A stretch of 64,000 nucleotides of DNA from Acanthococcus lagerstroemiae (GCA_031841125.1 JAJSSI010000017.1:228213-292212), one strand, 5' to 3'; shown: positions 30,335 to 40,380, counted from the first letter of the stretch. A program made the numbers and translations. Notes: generated by a model from the sequence alone, not told the origin.

Positions 30335-30742
30335 TCACATTAAATACGTTTTATTATTTATCGATATGATCAATATGGAATAACGTTTAGCCACTTCAAC
30401 CGCTATTTCTCGATTATATTTCAAGTTGCAAACGTGCGTGTAACCTCGTTCGTATAGACGTTGGAATAGCGTCGATAAATCGACGACGTTTTTAATCTTC
30501 AAATCTCGATTCAATCGTTTCATTTTGAATCCGGGATTTGGTTTTCGTCGCTCGGTCAAATGACTTTTGGCGTTCTCGATATCGAGATAAACCGTATAGG
30601 TAGATTGGAAAAATGATCCGTAATACATAGTATTATCATTGGAATACAAATTTTTCCTTTTACAATCCTCGTCGGTGCGATTGCCGCCATCGTTGATTGC
30701 GTCATTCGTCATATCTATTATCGATCGTTCTATCGTTTTCAT
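30335..30742 (-). CDS. Unknown small protein
   Basis: This 135-residue protein is compact, with no long low-complexity tract. It has a Tyr-rich middle (YYGSFFQSTYTVYLDI), a basic segment and a C-terminal alpha/beta-like stretch (YTHVCNLKYNREIAVEVAKRYSILIISI). No signal peptide is present. I recognise no family. The start is the ATG at 30742. It converges with the R2 gene across about 75 bases containing an AATAAA signal near 30318 for the R2 transcript. Confidence 0.5.
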   Translation of the reverse strand: MKTIERSIIDMTNDAINDGGNRTDEDCKRKNLYSNDNTMYYGSFFQSTYTVYLDIENAKSHLTERRKPNPGFKMKRLNRDLKIKNVVDLSTLFQRLYERGYTHVCNLKYNREIAVEVAKRYSILIISINNKTYLM

Positions 30743-30831
30743 CAATCTTCATACCGCGTTCGATACTGCAGCGGTGGCATATATAACGGTGATTGTCATC
30801 GACATTATCGTCAAAATAATAAAAATATCGA

Positions 30832-31521
30832 ATGGAACAGTCCAATAAAGTTCGATTTATTTATACTCTTTCGAATAGACCATCGAGGAGCGATAAATGT
30901 TGCCTACTTAAACGCAATTCCTTGTATTTTTCGCGTGAAACCAAATCCGACGAGAAAATAGTATACACGGAACGCAATCTACGCGTAATTGTACGCACAG
31001 TTTGCTTTTTGTTCGCGTCCAATCTCGATTTTCACGGCGAGGTCGAAGACATCATCAAGACGGGTCGAATTTCTTATATCAACGACGATGGCCCGGGGAA
31101 TAAAACAAACGTCGGCGCGGAATCGTCGTCGTCGTTACTACCGCCGCCGTTGAAAATGAACGAAGATTTCGGCGACGGCTACTGCGACTATAATCAAAAT
31201 TGGCGCGATAAATTAATTATACACGAGTCGCTAGATGTACTGGATTTCATAGAATATTTGGATTTGTTCTTTGGGCCGAATTTCTCGTACGTAACCAATC
31301 GTGTGATTTCCGCCGTATACAACGAATACGAACAACTGTGGCGTTATTACGCGTACGGCGCGACGATTTGTTTGCCAAGCGCTCGTGATATAGTCGCCGT
31401 ATATAGGTTTTGTAATCTAGTTAATTGGCGATTATCTAAAAACTCGACCTTCGTACTGAATCTGGTTAATCGCGACCTCCGAATCCCTCTACAAAGTAAG
31501 ATAAAACGAATAACGGGTTAA
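30832..31521 (+). CDS. Unknown protein
   Basis: This 229-residue protein has a Cys/Lys/Arg-rich start, a short Ser/Pro spacer (near 100-112), and an ordered C-terminal half rich in aromatic residues (LDFIEYLDLFFGPNFSYV, EQLWRYYAYGATICLP). No membrane segment or catalytic motif is evident. It is followed after 28 bases by the next gene on the same strand, so the two may be expressed together. Confidence 0.55.
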   Translation: MEQSNKVRFIYTLSNRPSRSDKCCLLKRNSLYFSRETKSDEKIVYTERNLRVIVRTVCFLFASNLDFHGEVEDIIKTGRISYINDDGPGNKTNVGAESSSSLLPPPLKMNEDFGDGYCDYNQNWRDKLIIHESLDVLDFIEYLDLFFGPNFSYVTNRVISAVYNEYEQLWRYYAYGATICLPSARDIVAVYRFCNLVNWRLSKNSTFVLNLVNRDLRIPLQSKIKRITG

Positions 31522-31549
31522 TCGAGCGGCTATTTCTATTTGTATAGAC

Positions 31550-32242
31550 ATGGCGAGCTACGATATTTTTCCGTTCAACGTCGATTATTTTGAAAATAGC
31601 AACAACAACGACGACGACATAATACCATCGTTTAGCCATTACGATACCTGGGAATCGTTGTTGTTCTTGGCCTCGACCGTGTATTCGACGAAATTGAACC
31701 CAACGTACGACGCGACGTGGCTCGACGTATTGTTACGTATGATCGCGCGAATATTTAGACTAGATTCTTTCGAATATCGAGTAACGAATATACGTTTACT
31801 CGAGCCCGTTTGGATAATTGCGAATTCTTTTATCGTCTCGTTACCCGTTTTATCGGACTATCTCAATAGTAAAGTGCATCGGAGAGAACGACGAGACACG
31901 ATCATAACGGGTTTCGATATTTTTGCCTCCGTTCAAGCCGTCAATCGTTATAATAAACGCGCGTTTCGGCGACGAAACAAAAATAACAGCTGCGACGGAA
32001 TCAACGGCGGTGATTTCGGCAATAACGAGAATGTCGAAAAAACCCCGTACACCAGAGAAGAATACGTCGTCGTTATCATGCTGATGCGTTGCGCTTACGC
32101 CGCGCGTCATTTGCATAAACATTTTCTCGCCACGGGATGCAATTCTTTGAAGGAAATCGACTCGTTGGACTACAATCATCATTATAAATTTCCTCCCGTT
32201 ACTTTCGCCTATAATAGCGGCGATAAAGACTCTGACGACGAC

Positions 32243-32278
<36 letters not shown>

Positions 32279-32692
32279 GACGCTGATGATACTGGTAAAG
32301 ATAATGATAATAATGACAACGATAAAGCTAATGAAGACGAGGAAGATAACAACTATAACGGATATAATTGTAAAAATGAAAAAAATAATCGGAATAAAAA
32401 TAAATCGAATAAAATCGGCGATAATAAATTGAACGAGAACAAGCTTGACGACGAGCACGATGATCCTTATTTATCCTATCGTTGGAAATCTCTTCATGAG
32501 AAAAAACCAAAACAATTTGTGGTATACAAGAAACGCGGATCGCAAAAAAATAAATCATCCGATGCTTTTTCTTCGACGAGAACAACGACTTTTGGCGATT
32601 CGTCGAAAAAACGTAATAGACGAGAACAAGGACGACGACGACGAATCGAGTCGCCGTCAATTTTAGATTCCGATTCGTCAGATGATTATTAG
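31550..32692 (+). CDS. Unknown protein with acidic tail
   Basis: This 380-residue protein is ordered over about residues 25-225, with several hydrophobic helices (WESLLFLASTVYS, PVWIIANSFIVSLPVL, YVVVIMLMRCAYAARHL). A pure Asp run (GAT/GAC repeats near 32235-32285), an Asn/Lys-rich stretch and a Ser/Asp end follow. The helices are moderately hydrophobic and may be buried rather than membrane-spanning. The function is unknown. Its TAG is followed at once by the inverted-repeat end of a Fanzor relic. Confidence 0.55.
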
Positions 32693-32861
32693 CCCTTTCG
32701 CTACCGCGCGACGCGCGAACGATAGCCGAGAGTTACGAATTCCGAACGAATCGTTCGAAATTCCGAGAGACCGACAAATTGATCTCTCGCTATCGTGTTA
32801 ACGCTATGCGTTGTTTTTTTCGTTGCTACTGCTGCTGCTGCCGCGACGGCGGTGACGTTAG
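32693..32861 (-). mobile_element. Right-end relic of the Fanzor element
   Basis: The sequence starts CCCTTTCGCTACCGCG and follows the Fanzor right end (43487 onward) through both hairpins and the GTTAACGCTA block, with scattered substitutions. The match fades near 32861 in the CTG-repeat region that encodes the C-terminal Ala run in the intact gene. No nuclease motif remains. It abuts the TAG of the preceding gene. Confidence 0.88.
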
Positions 32862-32938
32862 AAGCAATTACTCGTGCGTTATCGACGCGTATACTTTTTT
32901 TTGAAACAAGAACTCCAAGAAAGGGAAAAAAATCAGCG

Positions 32939-33247
32939 TTATAAACGCCAAGGTAGAAACGATCGTTCGAAACGAATAAAATTACGGGCTATAATTTTTT
33001 GATAATACGAAAACGAACCGTAGAAAACACTGACAAGCGCGATAACGACTAAAAGAAACATAAACGTTATCGAGGTGAGCATAGACACGCCGTCGGGTCC
33101 CAATTGTCGTCGAATAATGTATCGAAACGAATTATCTTTTGTGTTGGATTCCAATAATCGCGATTCATCGCTGCCGTCGTCGTCGTCACGTACTTGATCG
33201 GCAGGATTACGTATATTACGCGAAAACGTCTGTATTTTTGGAGACAT
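32939..33247 (-). CDS. Small single-pass membrane protein
   Basis: From the ATG at 33247 this protein has 102 residues. It has an Arg/Asn/Asp-rich N-terminal part, a segment with RRQLGPDGVSM, one strong membrane helix (about 58-80) and a short basic/aromatic C-terminus. It may be a tail-anchored envelope or PIF-complex-associated protein, as this lineage has several of this size, but I cannot name it. It reads in the same direction as the 55-residue gene next to it and away from the recombinase gene. Confidence 0.55.
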   Translation of the reverse strand: MSPKIQTFSRNIRNPADQVRDDDDGSDESRLLESNTKDNSFRYIIRRQLGPDGVSMLTSITFMFLLVVIALVSVFYGSFSYYQKIIARNFIRFERSFLPWRL

Positions 33248-33383
33248 TCTCGTTATCGTCGCCGTTGTTGTTCTATTTTTTTTTTCTGTTTCATACACTT
33301 TGGTATCTTATAGTTTTATATTGATCCCGTTGTCGGGTTAATGGTGTCGTTATGCGAGGTACAATCGTCGCTTTTTCTTCATA

Positions 33384-33551
33384 TTACGAGTATAACGATT
33401 TGTCGGCGTAACGTAATATAGTACGATTCATCCAGGGCTGTCGCAAGGTATCGTTATAAATACCTAATTCTCTGTTTATATAGCTATCTTTAGCAAAAAT
33501 CATGAGCATTATCGCGACGAAAAATATTAAAACGGTCATAGCGTAAATCAT
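33384..33551 (-). CDS. 55-residue membrane protein, PIF-7 candidate
   Basis: This 55-codon frame starts with a hydrophobic anchor (about residues 4-20) followed by a 35-residue hydrophilic tail with Tyr, Asn and Arg. Size and layout match PIF-7 (Ac110 family, about 56 residues, N-terminal anchor), a small member of the oral-infectivity complex. The resemblance is architectural only; the sequence is too short to be sure by eye. It sits in a gap that otherwise contains nothing, beside another small membrane protein and 58 bases before the recombinase ATG on the other strand. Confidence 0.5.
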   Translation of the reverse strand: MIYAMTVLIFFVAIMLMIFAKDSYINRELGIYNDTLRQPWMNRTILRYADKSLYS

Positions 33552-33609
33552 CGTAAAATTAATTTTATTTTTCCTCTATCTGGTAACTCGTTATTTTACG
33601 CGTGGTATC

Positions 33610-35601
33610 ATGACGACTCCGGCTAGGCTGAAATCTTTGATGACCGAAGCAGCGGCTGCGGCGACGATAACACAACGCTATACGAAACGACGGCACGCTC
33701 GTCGATCGACGAACGAGAAAGATGACGAAGAGTCGTCATTGGGGCATAATGTACAAAATGAAATTGAATTTTTATCCGAATTGGATAGAGAATTGATTAT
33801 TGGCGATATCGACAACGATGATGATGATGATGATAACAATAACGCGTCGCCGAAATTGAAAAAAGTTTTGACGCAAAAATCGATTCGATTATTCGATTCG
33901 ATGCCGACATTGGCCGAGCAACAGAAACGAGCTCAACGCGCTTTGTGTGGCGATGGCGACGACGACACAACGGCCAGCAGCGGCGCCTTATTGACAAAAA
34001 CACAAGTAATGGCGATAGACGCGCGCAAATCGAATGAAATTCGAAATAAAACTCGTAAACAGCTCGACGCTCACGTGGCTAGAACAAATTTTCAACGTTC
34101 CAAACGATATTTATCCGAACGAGTATTGAATTCGATCGCCGACAAAATACCCGATGATTATAAACGAGTGCTCGTGCGTTGGACGGGAATTTCAGCGGTG
34201 GCAGCTGCATCAGCAGCAGCAGCGCGTACTATAGATATGGAACGACCACAACGTAACGTAAATTTTCGATTTCGTAATCATCGTCGTCGTCGTGATTATC
34301 ATGATCGTGAAGTACCTACGGATTCCGCTGTCGTCGGCGCAACTACCACGATTCAAAATAATTTCGATAAATATTATTATAAAGGCGACGAAAATGTCAA
34401 CGACGATGGTGACGGCGATAATAATGATGGTGGTGGCGATGTTGATGAAAAAGACCAAAATGCAAAAGATTCCAATAGGGACGATACCGATACCAACGAT
34501 AAATCGTCGTCGTCGTTTTTGCTACCGGAAATGCTGACGAAAACGATTACGCGACTCAAATTACTCGACGAACCGAATTACGTGCGTCGTTTTTACAGTC
34601 TCATCGCTTATTTCAAAATTTCGAATTTAGCCTTTTCCACGATTATCGTGTATCTGCGTAAATTACGTCTCTTCGGTATATTCGGGCCGAAAGGACGCGC
34701 TTTATTACGCCGATTTCGTCTCGATCGCGCCGCATACGAGCGTGACGCGCACACGCGACTCGTCGACGATCGTTCGTATACGCGATACGTCAAATATCTC
34801 AAAAATAATTTTAGCTCGTACACGGCACCTCTGCTGATGGTCTACTATAGCGGATTGCGGAACGTCGAAGTGCGCCAACTGACGAATCGTTCGCTGCAGC
34901 AATTGAGCGAACAACGGCCATTCGTTACGGACGTGATGCGCAAACGATCCAAACAATCGACGCTAGAACCGTATCGTACTTGGTCGCCGATATACACGGG
35001 ACAATTTAATCGGTTTATCGCGTGCCTGTGTGTCTTATACGAAGGCAAATTAACGAGTTACACGAAACACGGGGTCGTGACGAAACTTTTCGATTTTACG
35101 TCGCACACCACGTTGCCGGCTCGTATGCGCAGCGAGTACTACAAAGCGACGGGAAAAATGTTGCCGTACGGTTTTGGCGTACACGGCAATCGCACGACGA
35201 CCGCCACTATAGCCTACGACAAAACGCACGACATTCATTTTGTGAATCGTTTTCTCGGACACAAGTGTTTGCGCACGACCGAACGTTACATCAAGCCGAA
35301 ATTGTCGCTGATGGAGCGCCAATTCGATCGAATCATCGACGACAGTTTTAACGTGGTGTTTCGACACTTTGACGAAGCGCTAATAAAACGCGGACTGGCG
35401 ATAAACGACGACGAGGATTACGCCGCCGCGACGACGATATCGGCATCGTCGCCGTTATCGCGCGAACCATCGCAAGATCAACGTCGAACACGTGCTACGG
35501 AATCGAACGTGGCTCGTAATTTTGAGCCGTGTCTATTGCCGGGATTGTCGACGGCCAGCAACAACATCGACGACGACGACGCTGAAAATGATTTCGAATA
35601 A
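33610..35601 (+). CDS. vlf-1: Tyrosine recombinase (VLF-1/integrase family)
   Basis: This 663-residue protein has a C-terminal tyrosine-recombinase domain with the full catalytic set visible: Arg417 in YSGLRNVEVRQL, His525 and Arg528 in HGNRTTTATIAY, His551 in FLGHK and the nucleophile Tyr560 in TERYIKP. In baculoviruses VLF-1 is a structural, packaging and very-late-expression protein of this fold; nudiviruses also encode a separate integrase, and I cannot tell which this is. An N-terminal SAM-like DNA-binding region probably covers about 310-400. Residues 1-300 contain Asp/Asn and Ala inserts. The family usually has about 350-400 residues. Confidence 0.8.
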   Translation: MTTPARLKSLMTEAAAAATITQRYTKRRHARRSTNEKDDEESSLGHNVQNEIEFLSELDRELIIGDIDNDDDDDDNNNASPKLKKVLTQKSIRLFDSMPTLAEQQKRAQRALCGDGDDDTTASSGALLTKTQVMAIDARKSNEIRNKTRKQLDAHVARTNFQRSKRYLSERVLNSIADKIPDDYKRVLVRWTGISAVAAASAAAARTIDMERPQRNVNFRFRNHRRRRDYHDREVPTDSAVVGATTTIQNNFDKYYYKGDENVNDDGDGDNNDGGGDVDEKDQNAKDSNRDDTDTNDKSSSSFLLPEMLTKTITRLKLLDEPNYVRRFYSLIAYFKISNLAFSTIIVYLRKLRLFGIFGPKGRALLRRFRLDRAAYERDAHTRLVDDRSYTRYVKYLKNNFSSYTAPLLMVYYSGLRNVEVRQLTNRSLQQLSEQRPFVTDVMRKRSKQSTLEPYRTWSPIYTGQFNRFIACLCVLYEGKLTSYTKHGVVTKLFDFTSHTTLPARMRSEYYKATGKMLPYGFGVHGNRTTTATIAYDKTHDIHFVNRFLGHKCLRTTERYIKPKLSLMERQFDRIIDDSFNVVFRHFDEALIKRGLAINDDEDYAAATTISASSPLSREPSQDQRRTRATESNVARNFEPCLLPGLSTASNNIDDDDAENDFE

Positions 35602-35702
35602 TTGTTCGACCAACGCAACAAGAGGGTGGGGTACGAGAAAAATAAAACAAAACGTCTCAAAATAAAATATATTTTCTATTTATTTGTATATTTATATATA
35701 TA

Positions 35703-37472
35703 TTACATTCCTATAGGATCAATATATTCTTCGTCGCCATCAACGCTATCATAACTGTCATCGTCGTCACAATATATAACGCGATCGCGAGTATAAATTT
35801 CATTTTTGAAATGCTTTCTGACGTGTTTATACAAAACCCATATGTCCGCGATGAAACATCGAGCCACGCAATCGTCTTCGTCGGAAAATTTAGCATTCAA
35901 AAACTGATTGTACGTATAATTCGAAATACTTCTTTTTATCGGGTCAGATCGGAAGAATTGACATAAATTTATTTTGTCATTATAAACATTCGAGTAAAAT
36001 TTATACTTTTCACGTAATTCGAATTCGTTTAACAATCTAAATCCCGTTAACGTGCGATTTATGAATTCTATTCCAAATATCAACGCGTTATTAGAGTATT
36101 TGAATTTACCCCATTCTAGTTTCGAATCGGATGTGATAAATATTTCTCCTATTCGTACGGTTTTTGGAGGAGTCGGTGGTACGGGGCTCTGCGTCGTAAC
36201 TCGACGAATGATTCCATCATTTTTATTCCGTATCATGTACGTGGGCAACGTGTTGATACAAAGCTGACCTCGGCGCATCACTCTGTATGTGTTTTCATCG
36301 GTATACCATACGAGTGCGAATAATTCTTTGTCGACGTCGTCGTAGCGCGTATTGACGCCTCGATTGTTGCGTAAAGGGGGCAAAAATTGCGATGGTGGTG
36401 GCGACTGTAACGGTGGAAGTGATGATGACGACATCAACGGCGGTGGTGGTTGTGGGGGCGATGATGACGACGAGAATGACGAAGAGGTCGACGGTTGTAA
36501 AAGTTGCGGCAACGACGATAATGGATACGACGACGATGATGACGATACAATCGTAGATGGCTCAACCATTATCGGCGTATGGTTTTGTAGCAAATGATAC
36601 ATGAAATGACCATTAATGCCGGAAGCGGTTTCTTCGTACTGCGAATGCGGTGGTGATGTTTCGATCGTCGATGCGCCATTCTGTCGCCACGGCTGTGAGA
36701 GACGATATTGTTGATTTTGAGACGACTCGTTCGATGTAAAAAGACATTTTTGCGCCAATATCGTTATCGTGGTTTGCATTTTTTCCATTTCCATTTGTTG
36801 TCGATCGATAATGGTCTTTTGATGTTCCACGATACGTTGTTCTATAGCCAATTGATTTTCGCAACGCCGTAGCGTCGAACCGATTTCATCGGTGAAGCGC
36901 GACGATTCCATCATTTTCGGCGCATCATCGGCATCCATATGCGAAGATACGAATTTTATTTCCGTAGTTTTATTCGCATCATCGCTATCAACGTTACTAC
37001 ATATATCGATACCGTTACAATTGTCGTTTCGTTTATCACTAACCGTCACAATCGTCGTTACGCTTTCTTCATCTTGAATCCCATTGTCGTTGTAGTTGTC
37101 GTTGCCGCTACTACTGCTGTTGTTGCTACCACCGTAGCTATCGTCGTTGATTTGGAACATTGGTAGATTCATCTTTTTTAATACGATTTTTATTTTGTTA
37201 TCGTATTTTCTCATGCCTCTGTAACTACGGCAATATTCCAATACACCGGCGTCATTGACAAAGGTAGTCTTTGGCTGTAAATATTCTTGTCGCCGCGTAT
37301 TTTTTTTTATCGATATATGTTTGAAAAATTTGAAATTATCAACGGACACGCGACTATTGAGTTCTCGATGTGTATTATATATCGATCCGGTTACTATGTG
37401 ATGCAGCGCATTGAATTTCGTCCAACGAATATTTTCGCAATCAACGATAATTGGCAATTCGACGGCAAACAT
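35703..37472 (-). CDS. BRO-like / MSV199-type DNA-binding protein A
   Basis: This 589-residue protein shares its N-terminal domain with the protein at 54108-55574: an IRWTKFNALHHIVTG / VRWTKFNSVYTYITG pair, and VNDAGVLEY / VNDAGVNEY about 70 residues later. This is the pattern of KilA-N/BRO/MSV199 domains of large DNA viruses. A coiled-coil stretch (about 225-270), a Ser/Pro linker (about 315-375) and a C-terminal domain follow. The C-terminal domain (LFALVWYTDENTYRVMRRGQ...) may be of the DUF3627 type that often accompanies MSV199. BRO-type proteins bind DNA and alter host or viral transcription. The start at 37472 aligns with the paralogue. Confidence 0.5.
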   Translation of the reverse strand: MFAVELPIIVDCENIRWTKFNALHHIVTGSIYNTHRELNSRVSVDNFKFFKHISIKKNTRRQEYLQPKTTFVNDAGVLEYCRSYRGMRKYDNKIKIVLKKMNLPMFQINDDSYGGSNNSSSSGNDNYNDNGIQDEESVTTIVTVSDKRNDNCNGIDICSNVDSDDANKTTEIKFVSSHMDADDAPKMMESSRFTDEIGSTLRRCENQLAIEQRIVEHQKTIIDRQQMEMEKMQTTITILAQKCLFTSNESSQNQQYRLSQPWRQNGASTIETSPPHSQYEETASGINGHFMYHLLQNHTPIMVEPSTIVSSSSSSYPLSSLPQLLQPSTSSSFSSSSSPPQPPPPLMSSSSLPPLQSPPPSQFLPPLRNNRGVNTRYDDVDKELFALVWYTDENTYRVMRRGQLCINTLPTYMIRNKNDGIIRRVTTQSPVPPTPPKTVRIGEIFITSDSKLEWGKFKYSNNALIFGIEFINRTLTGFRLLNEFELREKYKFYSNVYNDKINLCQFFRSDPIKRSISNYTYNQFLNAKFSDEDDCVARCFIADIWVLYKHVRKHFKNEIYTRDRVIYCDDDDSYDSVDGDEEYIDPIGM

Positions 37473-37599
37473 AACAAATCGAAAAATTTCGTTATACGAA
37501 AAAAAAACACAAACAATCGAAAGGACAAACATTCGATACGAACAAAGCAAAACTAATTATTTTGCAAAAAAAATTTCGACTAAATATAATCTCGAATCG

Positions 37600-39399
37600 T
37601 TATCGTTCTATTTGCATGCGTTTAGTCGCGATAGTGGTGGGGATTGTAGTAGGGGCGGCACCGAGCACATTAGCGGCAGTCGCCGCTGCGGTCGCAGCTA
37701 GTAATTTGTCGCTATCGTTGTCATTTTTCATCGATATCACGCTCAAAATGATAATGCCGAAAAACAGTATCAACGTGAACGCGATAAACAAGACGAATAT
37801 CGATAATTGAGGTTTATCGGGAGGTAGTGGCGGTGGTGGTAATGGATCCGGTGGAGGATCTTCGGGTGGCGGTGAAGGCGGTGGTGGTACGGGATCGACT
37901 GGTTTGGTCGGCGGTGTTTTGTAAAACGGCGACATATCGATAACCTTAGCGATGGCTTCTTCGCCGAGACCCTCGTGCGCGGCATTCGATAATAGCCCGT
38001 TATCGTAGTCGACCAGCCAAGTGAACAATCCGCCGAGGTTTCGTTCTCGCGCGTACTGGGCTTTTGCGCGCACGCTACGCGGCGTATCGAGCGACATGAA
38101 GACGCGCGTTTGCTCGGAATACAAATAGTCGGCGTCCGCTTCGGCGTCGTGATACAACGTGTATCCATTTTTACCCTTCAACTCCGCGCCATCGTATTCG
38201 AGATAATTTGCGAGTAAATCGTACCATTCGGTCACACCGCTTTCAAACGTGCCGACGATCGTCGGGTGGGGCGAACAAGTGCCGCGCAACGGACTGTAAG
38301 ACTCGATTTTTGCGTCGTACGCGTTACGCGAGTACGCCGCGTAACCGATGAAAATTTTACGCGGATCCACATCGTGAGTGTCGACGAGGCATTCGACGGC
38401 TTGACTTATGCTCAAACCCGAATTGTAATTGTCGCCGGGCTTTTTTAAATTGGTATGATGCGACAATTGCGTCGAATAAGTGCCGCCAAAAAAGTCGTAA
38501 CTCATGAGATTTATCGCGTCGACGTACGGAGCGTACGCGTAAATTTGACCCGATTCGATTTTCGCCACACTCGCCGACGTGGCTATGGTGATTTTTACGT
38601 ACGGTAAATTATTGGCGTTAAAGTTGGCGCGCAAAGCTTTCAAAATCGACACGAAATAATCGACGTCCTCGGGCGAGTAAACGTGTCCCGTATTACCCTC
38701 GGCGTTCGGGTACTCCCAGTCGACGTCTACATCCTGAAATTCGCGAAACGTCTGGAAAAATTTAACGACCGAATCGACGAACGTTCTGATACGCTCTTGT
38801 TTGGCACCAATCACGTGAAACGGTTTCGATAACGTCCAGCCGCCGATACTTATGGCCAACGTGCTGTTTTTATTATTCGCCTTCCATAATCGCATCGCGC
38901 CTAAAGCTCCGGCCACGTCACTACCGCCCTCCATCCATAAAAATCGATCTTCCTTTTGCGGTGAGACGGTTTTACCGCAATTACGCCACGCTTTCACATC
39001 GCCCCAAGTATCGACGCTCGTTATTTGGTCCTCGAACACGCCGAGGTTGTTGCCTTGGGCCGTAACCTGTTGTCCCTTTTCGCCGTCATCGCCCATAATA
39101 CCGAAAAATCCGAGTACCAATTTATCGTACGCGCCGCAGTTGTAAAAATTTTGAATATCCTGACCGCGACCGCAATCGTGATTGGCGCAACCAATCGGCG
39201 CGTCGAGTCGTCCATCGTATTGCGACCAATTCGTATAGTAACCGTAAACGAGAAATTTCGGATCGCGTTTGTACTTGTTCCAAAAATACAATAACACGCG
39301 AGCGCTCGTGTACGTTAATGTTTCGCTATCGTTCGCGAAAGACGTATTGTTTTCTTGGTATTTACTTTCACTGGCCGCGTCGCTTTCAGTCAATCGCAT
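37600..39399 (-). CDS. GH18 chitinase with C-terminal membrane anchor
   Basis: Family 18 chitinases hydrolyse chitin. This 599-residue protein shows the fold's markers: FLVYGYYTNW, KLVLGFFG, TLAISIGGWTLS, the catalytic DVDVDWEYP (acid Glu229; the first Asp of the classical DxxDxDxE is Gln here), DAINLMSYDFFGG, KIFIGYAAYSR and GGLFTWLVDYD. After the catalytic domain come a Pro-rich linker (about 495-528), one membrane segment (about 530-553) and a ~45-residue Ala/Thr/Met tail. There is no N-terminal signal peptide, unlike the secreted baculovirus chitinases. A virion-envelope enzyme acting on the peritrophic matrix would fit, in parallel with ODV-E66. It resembles bacterial and baculoviral GH18 enzymes more than arthropod ones only by impression. 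Confidence 0.85.
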   Translation of the reverse strand: MRLTESDAASESKYQENNTSFANDSETLTYTSARVLLYFWNKYKRDPKFLVYGYYTNWSQYDGRLDAPIGCANHDCGRGQDIQNFYNCGAYDKLVLGFFGIMGDDGEKGQQVTAQGNNLGVFEDQITSVDTWGDVKAWRNCGKTVSPQKEDRFLWMEGGSDVAGALGAMRLWKANNKNSTLAISIGGWTLSKPFHVIGAKQERIRTFVDSVVKFFQTFREFQDVDVDWEYPNAEGNTGHVYSPEDVDYFVSILKALRANFNANNLPYVKITIATSASVAKIESGQIYAYAPYVDAINLMSYDFFGGTYSTQLSHHTNLKKPGDNYNSGLSISQAVECLVDTHDVDPRKIFIGYAAYSRNAYDAKIESYSPLRGTCSPHPTIVGTFESGVTEWYDLLANYLEYDGAELKGKNGYTLYHDAEADADYLYSEQTRVFMSLDTPRSVRAKAQYARERNLGGLFTWLVDYDNGLLSNAAHEGLGEEAIAKVIDMSPFYKTPPTKPVDPVPPPPSPPPEDPPPDPLPPPPLPPDKPQLSIFVLFIAFTLILFFGIIILSVISMKNDNDSDKLLAATAAATAANVLGAAPTTIPTTIATKRMQIER

Positions 39400-39642
39400 C
39401 GCGTTATTCTTTTTTTTCGACGGTACGTTTTTTCCCCCAAACTCGATTATTATCGCATTTTTTCCTATAATATTACCTGCGCGATGCTATTATCGCAACA
39501 TCTTCTTCGTTACCTTTTGTAATTTCCCAGCACAAACACTATATCCTATTTTTTTTCTAATATTTTATTTTTTTTTTGAAGCACTATTTATCGTATATTG
39601 TCTGTACGTATGCGCGCACATTTTTCGAATGAAGCGCAACTT

Positions 39643-40275
39643 TTACAGAATTCGAGTTCGAAGAAAACAACGAATTTCACAATTTGCGCAAAAACAAGAG
39701 CACGTATACGTCATTAGCTTACGAACGTCGTCGAATGTTATTCTTTCATTTTTAGCAACGATCATTGCAGACGACAACGACAACGGCAGCGATGATGGTG
39801 ATGATGATGATGACGACGATAATCCTGATGACGATGATGATAACGGTGACGACGTCGAAGACGATGATGTTTCGAGCGTGTTTTTCGTTGAAAACGGCCG
39901 AGCCTCGATACAACGCGAGCATAATTTTTGATCGTCCCGAATGTACGAATATTCGATCCAATATCGACAGTAAATATTGAAAACGGGTCGAATGAATTCA
40001 AATAATTCGTCGCTACATTCGCGTCGACGTATCGCTTCGAATATCGATCGATACGAAATATGAGGTAATGTCGCGAATTTACCGCGATAAATGTCAAAAT
40101 GATCTCTCAGATATAACGATTGTTCGTATATACGCGGATCGACGAAAGAAGTTTTGTCGATACGGCCTTCGCAATAAAGTTGCAAATCGTTATAATTCCA
40201 TTTTGTAAAATCCAAATCGTCCAAAGTGTCGATAATTCTCGTTGTAATCGTCGTCGACGGCGTTTTCTTCGCCAT
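39643..40275 (-). CDS. Unknown Cys-containing protein
   Basis: This 210-residue protein is ordered to about residue 125 (KWNYNDLQLYCEGRIDKTSF, a helical LRDHFDIYRGKF, FIRPVFNIYCRYWIEY with KLCSRCIEARP). A Ser/Pro run follows, then a C-terminal Cys cluster (YTCSCFCANCEIRC). CSRC and the final cluster could together form a zinc site. It does not show the Erv/ALR pattern of P33 or the zinc ribbon of LEF-5. No function is assigned. The start is the ATG at 40275. Confidence 0.55.
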   Translation of the reverse strand: MAKKTPSTTITTRIIDTLDDLDFTKWNYNDLQLYCEGRIDKTSFVDPRIYEQSLYLRDHFDIYRGKFATLPHISYRSIFEAIRRRECSDELFEFIRPVFNIYCRYWIEYSYIRDDQKLCSRCIEARPFSTKNTLETSSSSTSSPLSSSSSGLSSSSSSSPSSLPLSLSSAMIVAKNERITFDDVRKLMTYTCSCFCANCEIRCFLRTRIL

Positions 40276-40327
40276 TATTTCGATCGTAAAAACTCGGGTT
40301 ATAACGGTTGGACAGGAAATATAACAA

Positions 40328-40380
40328 CTCTTTCGCTACCGCGTAATACATGAACGATAGCCGAGAGTTACCGAACGAAT
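40328..40380 (-). mobile_element. Short right-end relic of the Fanzor element
   Basis: About 53 bases match the Fanzor right end: CTCTTTCGCTACCGCG, then GAACGATAGCCGAGAGTTAC with a small deletion before CCGAACGAAT. Only the terminal repeat and part of the first hairpin remain. It lies between the 40275 gene and the RING gene's promoter. Confidence 0.75.
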
